Shown here: in pieces, positions 6,083-6,254 of the stretch
How positions within the stretch are numbered: position 1 is the stretch's first letter
How the letters are laid out: every line of letters begins with the position of its first letter
Assembly (NCBI GenBank): GCA_947372405.1
Contig: CANBTO010000312.1
Location: 1-6,254 of the forward strand
From: Verrucomicrobiaceae bacterium
Lineage (GTDB): Bacteria; Verrucomicrobiota; Verrucomicrobiae; Verrucomicrobiales; Akkermansiaceae
Direction: 5' to 3'
Length of the DNA stretch: 6,254 bases
Notes under the pieces: model-generated
The model's database searches: none
Told to the model about the DNA's origin: nothing
What the model saw: only the letters and a program-made list of their open reading frames with translations
Position numbers and translations under genes: made by a program

Positions 6083-6254
6083 GACCAATGCTCCAATGGT
6101 TTGTGTCGTCATTCTCATCGCCGCGTCATGCATCTTTCAGACACGGCAGTTGGAAACGACGAACTTCAGGATATCCGAAATTCAGAAGGAACTTTCTGCA
6201 TTCAAAAGTCCTGCTGTTGGCGCCGGAATCGTACATAAGTCAGGGCAGGCCTTG
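6075..6254 (+). CDS. Probable paralogue of the 4802 protein, N-terminal part, cut by window edge
   Basis: Sixty codons are visible, open to the right edge. The ATG at 6075-6077 lies within the last codons of the preceding gene, whose TAA is at 6080-6082. This 8-base overlap implies translational coupling, with GAGG only one base before the ATG. The protein starts with a short basic stretch, then a hydrophobic segment (8-21) containing AASC (16-19), then FQT (21-23), an amphipathic ISEIQKELSAFKS (33-45) and a Gly/Ala-containing linker. The upstream protein has the same order: hydrophobic segment with Cys, YQT, LHLQETELSVLKS, polar linker. The shared order and short matches suggest tandem duplication, but the identity is low and only 60 residues can be compared. 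AASC is a poorer lipobox than ISGC because Ala is at -3. Function unknown. Confidence 0.75.
   Translation, partial: MNKTNAPMVCVVILIAASCIFQTRQLETTNFRISEIQKELSAFKSPAVGAGIVHKSGQAL

Overview
This 6,254-base window looks like ordinary chromosome from a moderately GC-rich bacterium. The best guess is a Verrucomicrobiota member of the Luteolibacter/Haloferula type. That assignment is inference: it rests on the solitary prepilin-type protein with a GspG-like C-terminus, an RsmB/NOP methyltransferase whose N-terminus resembles the Bacteroidota type, several starts without a Shine-Dalgarno sequence, and lineage-specific anchored helical proteins. No rRNA, tRNA, CRISPR array, transposase or phage gene was seen.

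Bases 1-1650 (minus strand) hold an RsmB/NOP-family RNA cytosine-C5 methyltransferase followed by the N-terminal third of an M20 dipeptidase that runs off the left edge. The 46-base gap between them suggests co-transcription. A 92-base divergent spacer separates the methyltransferase from a plus-strand low-molecular-weight protein tyrosine phosphatase (1743-2228). The phosphatase converges, with a 12-base gap, on a minus-strand type II secretion/type IV pilin-like pseudopilin whose likely start is at 2954.

A second divergent spacer (2955-3106) leads to a plus-strand pair: a SufE sulfur acceptor (start chosen at 3107) and, 10 bases downstream, a YgdQ-like TerC-family integral membrane protein (3534-4340). 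The pair is probably one transcript. It would join Fe-S cluster assembly with a membrane protein from a family tied to metal-ion handling.

Bases 4341-4801 contain no gene I can support, only an imperfect repeat and candidate expression signals near the right end. From 4802 to the right edge the base composition drops visibly. Here lie two overlapping plus-strand genes for unrecognised proteins. Each has an N-terminal hydrophobic anchor with a Cys, then a short amphipathic segment ending in a Lys-Ser pair. They look like tandem paralogues and are the least explained part of the window. No clear new defence or mobile system is visible; these two proteins are the best candidates for something undescribed.
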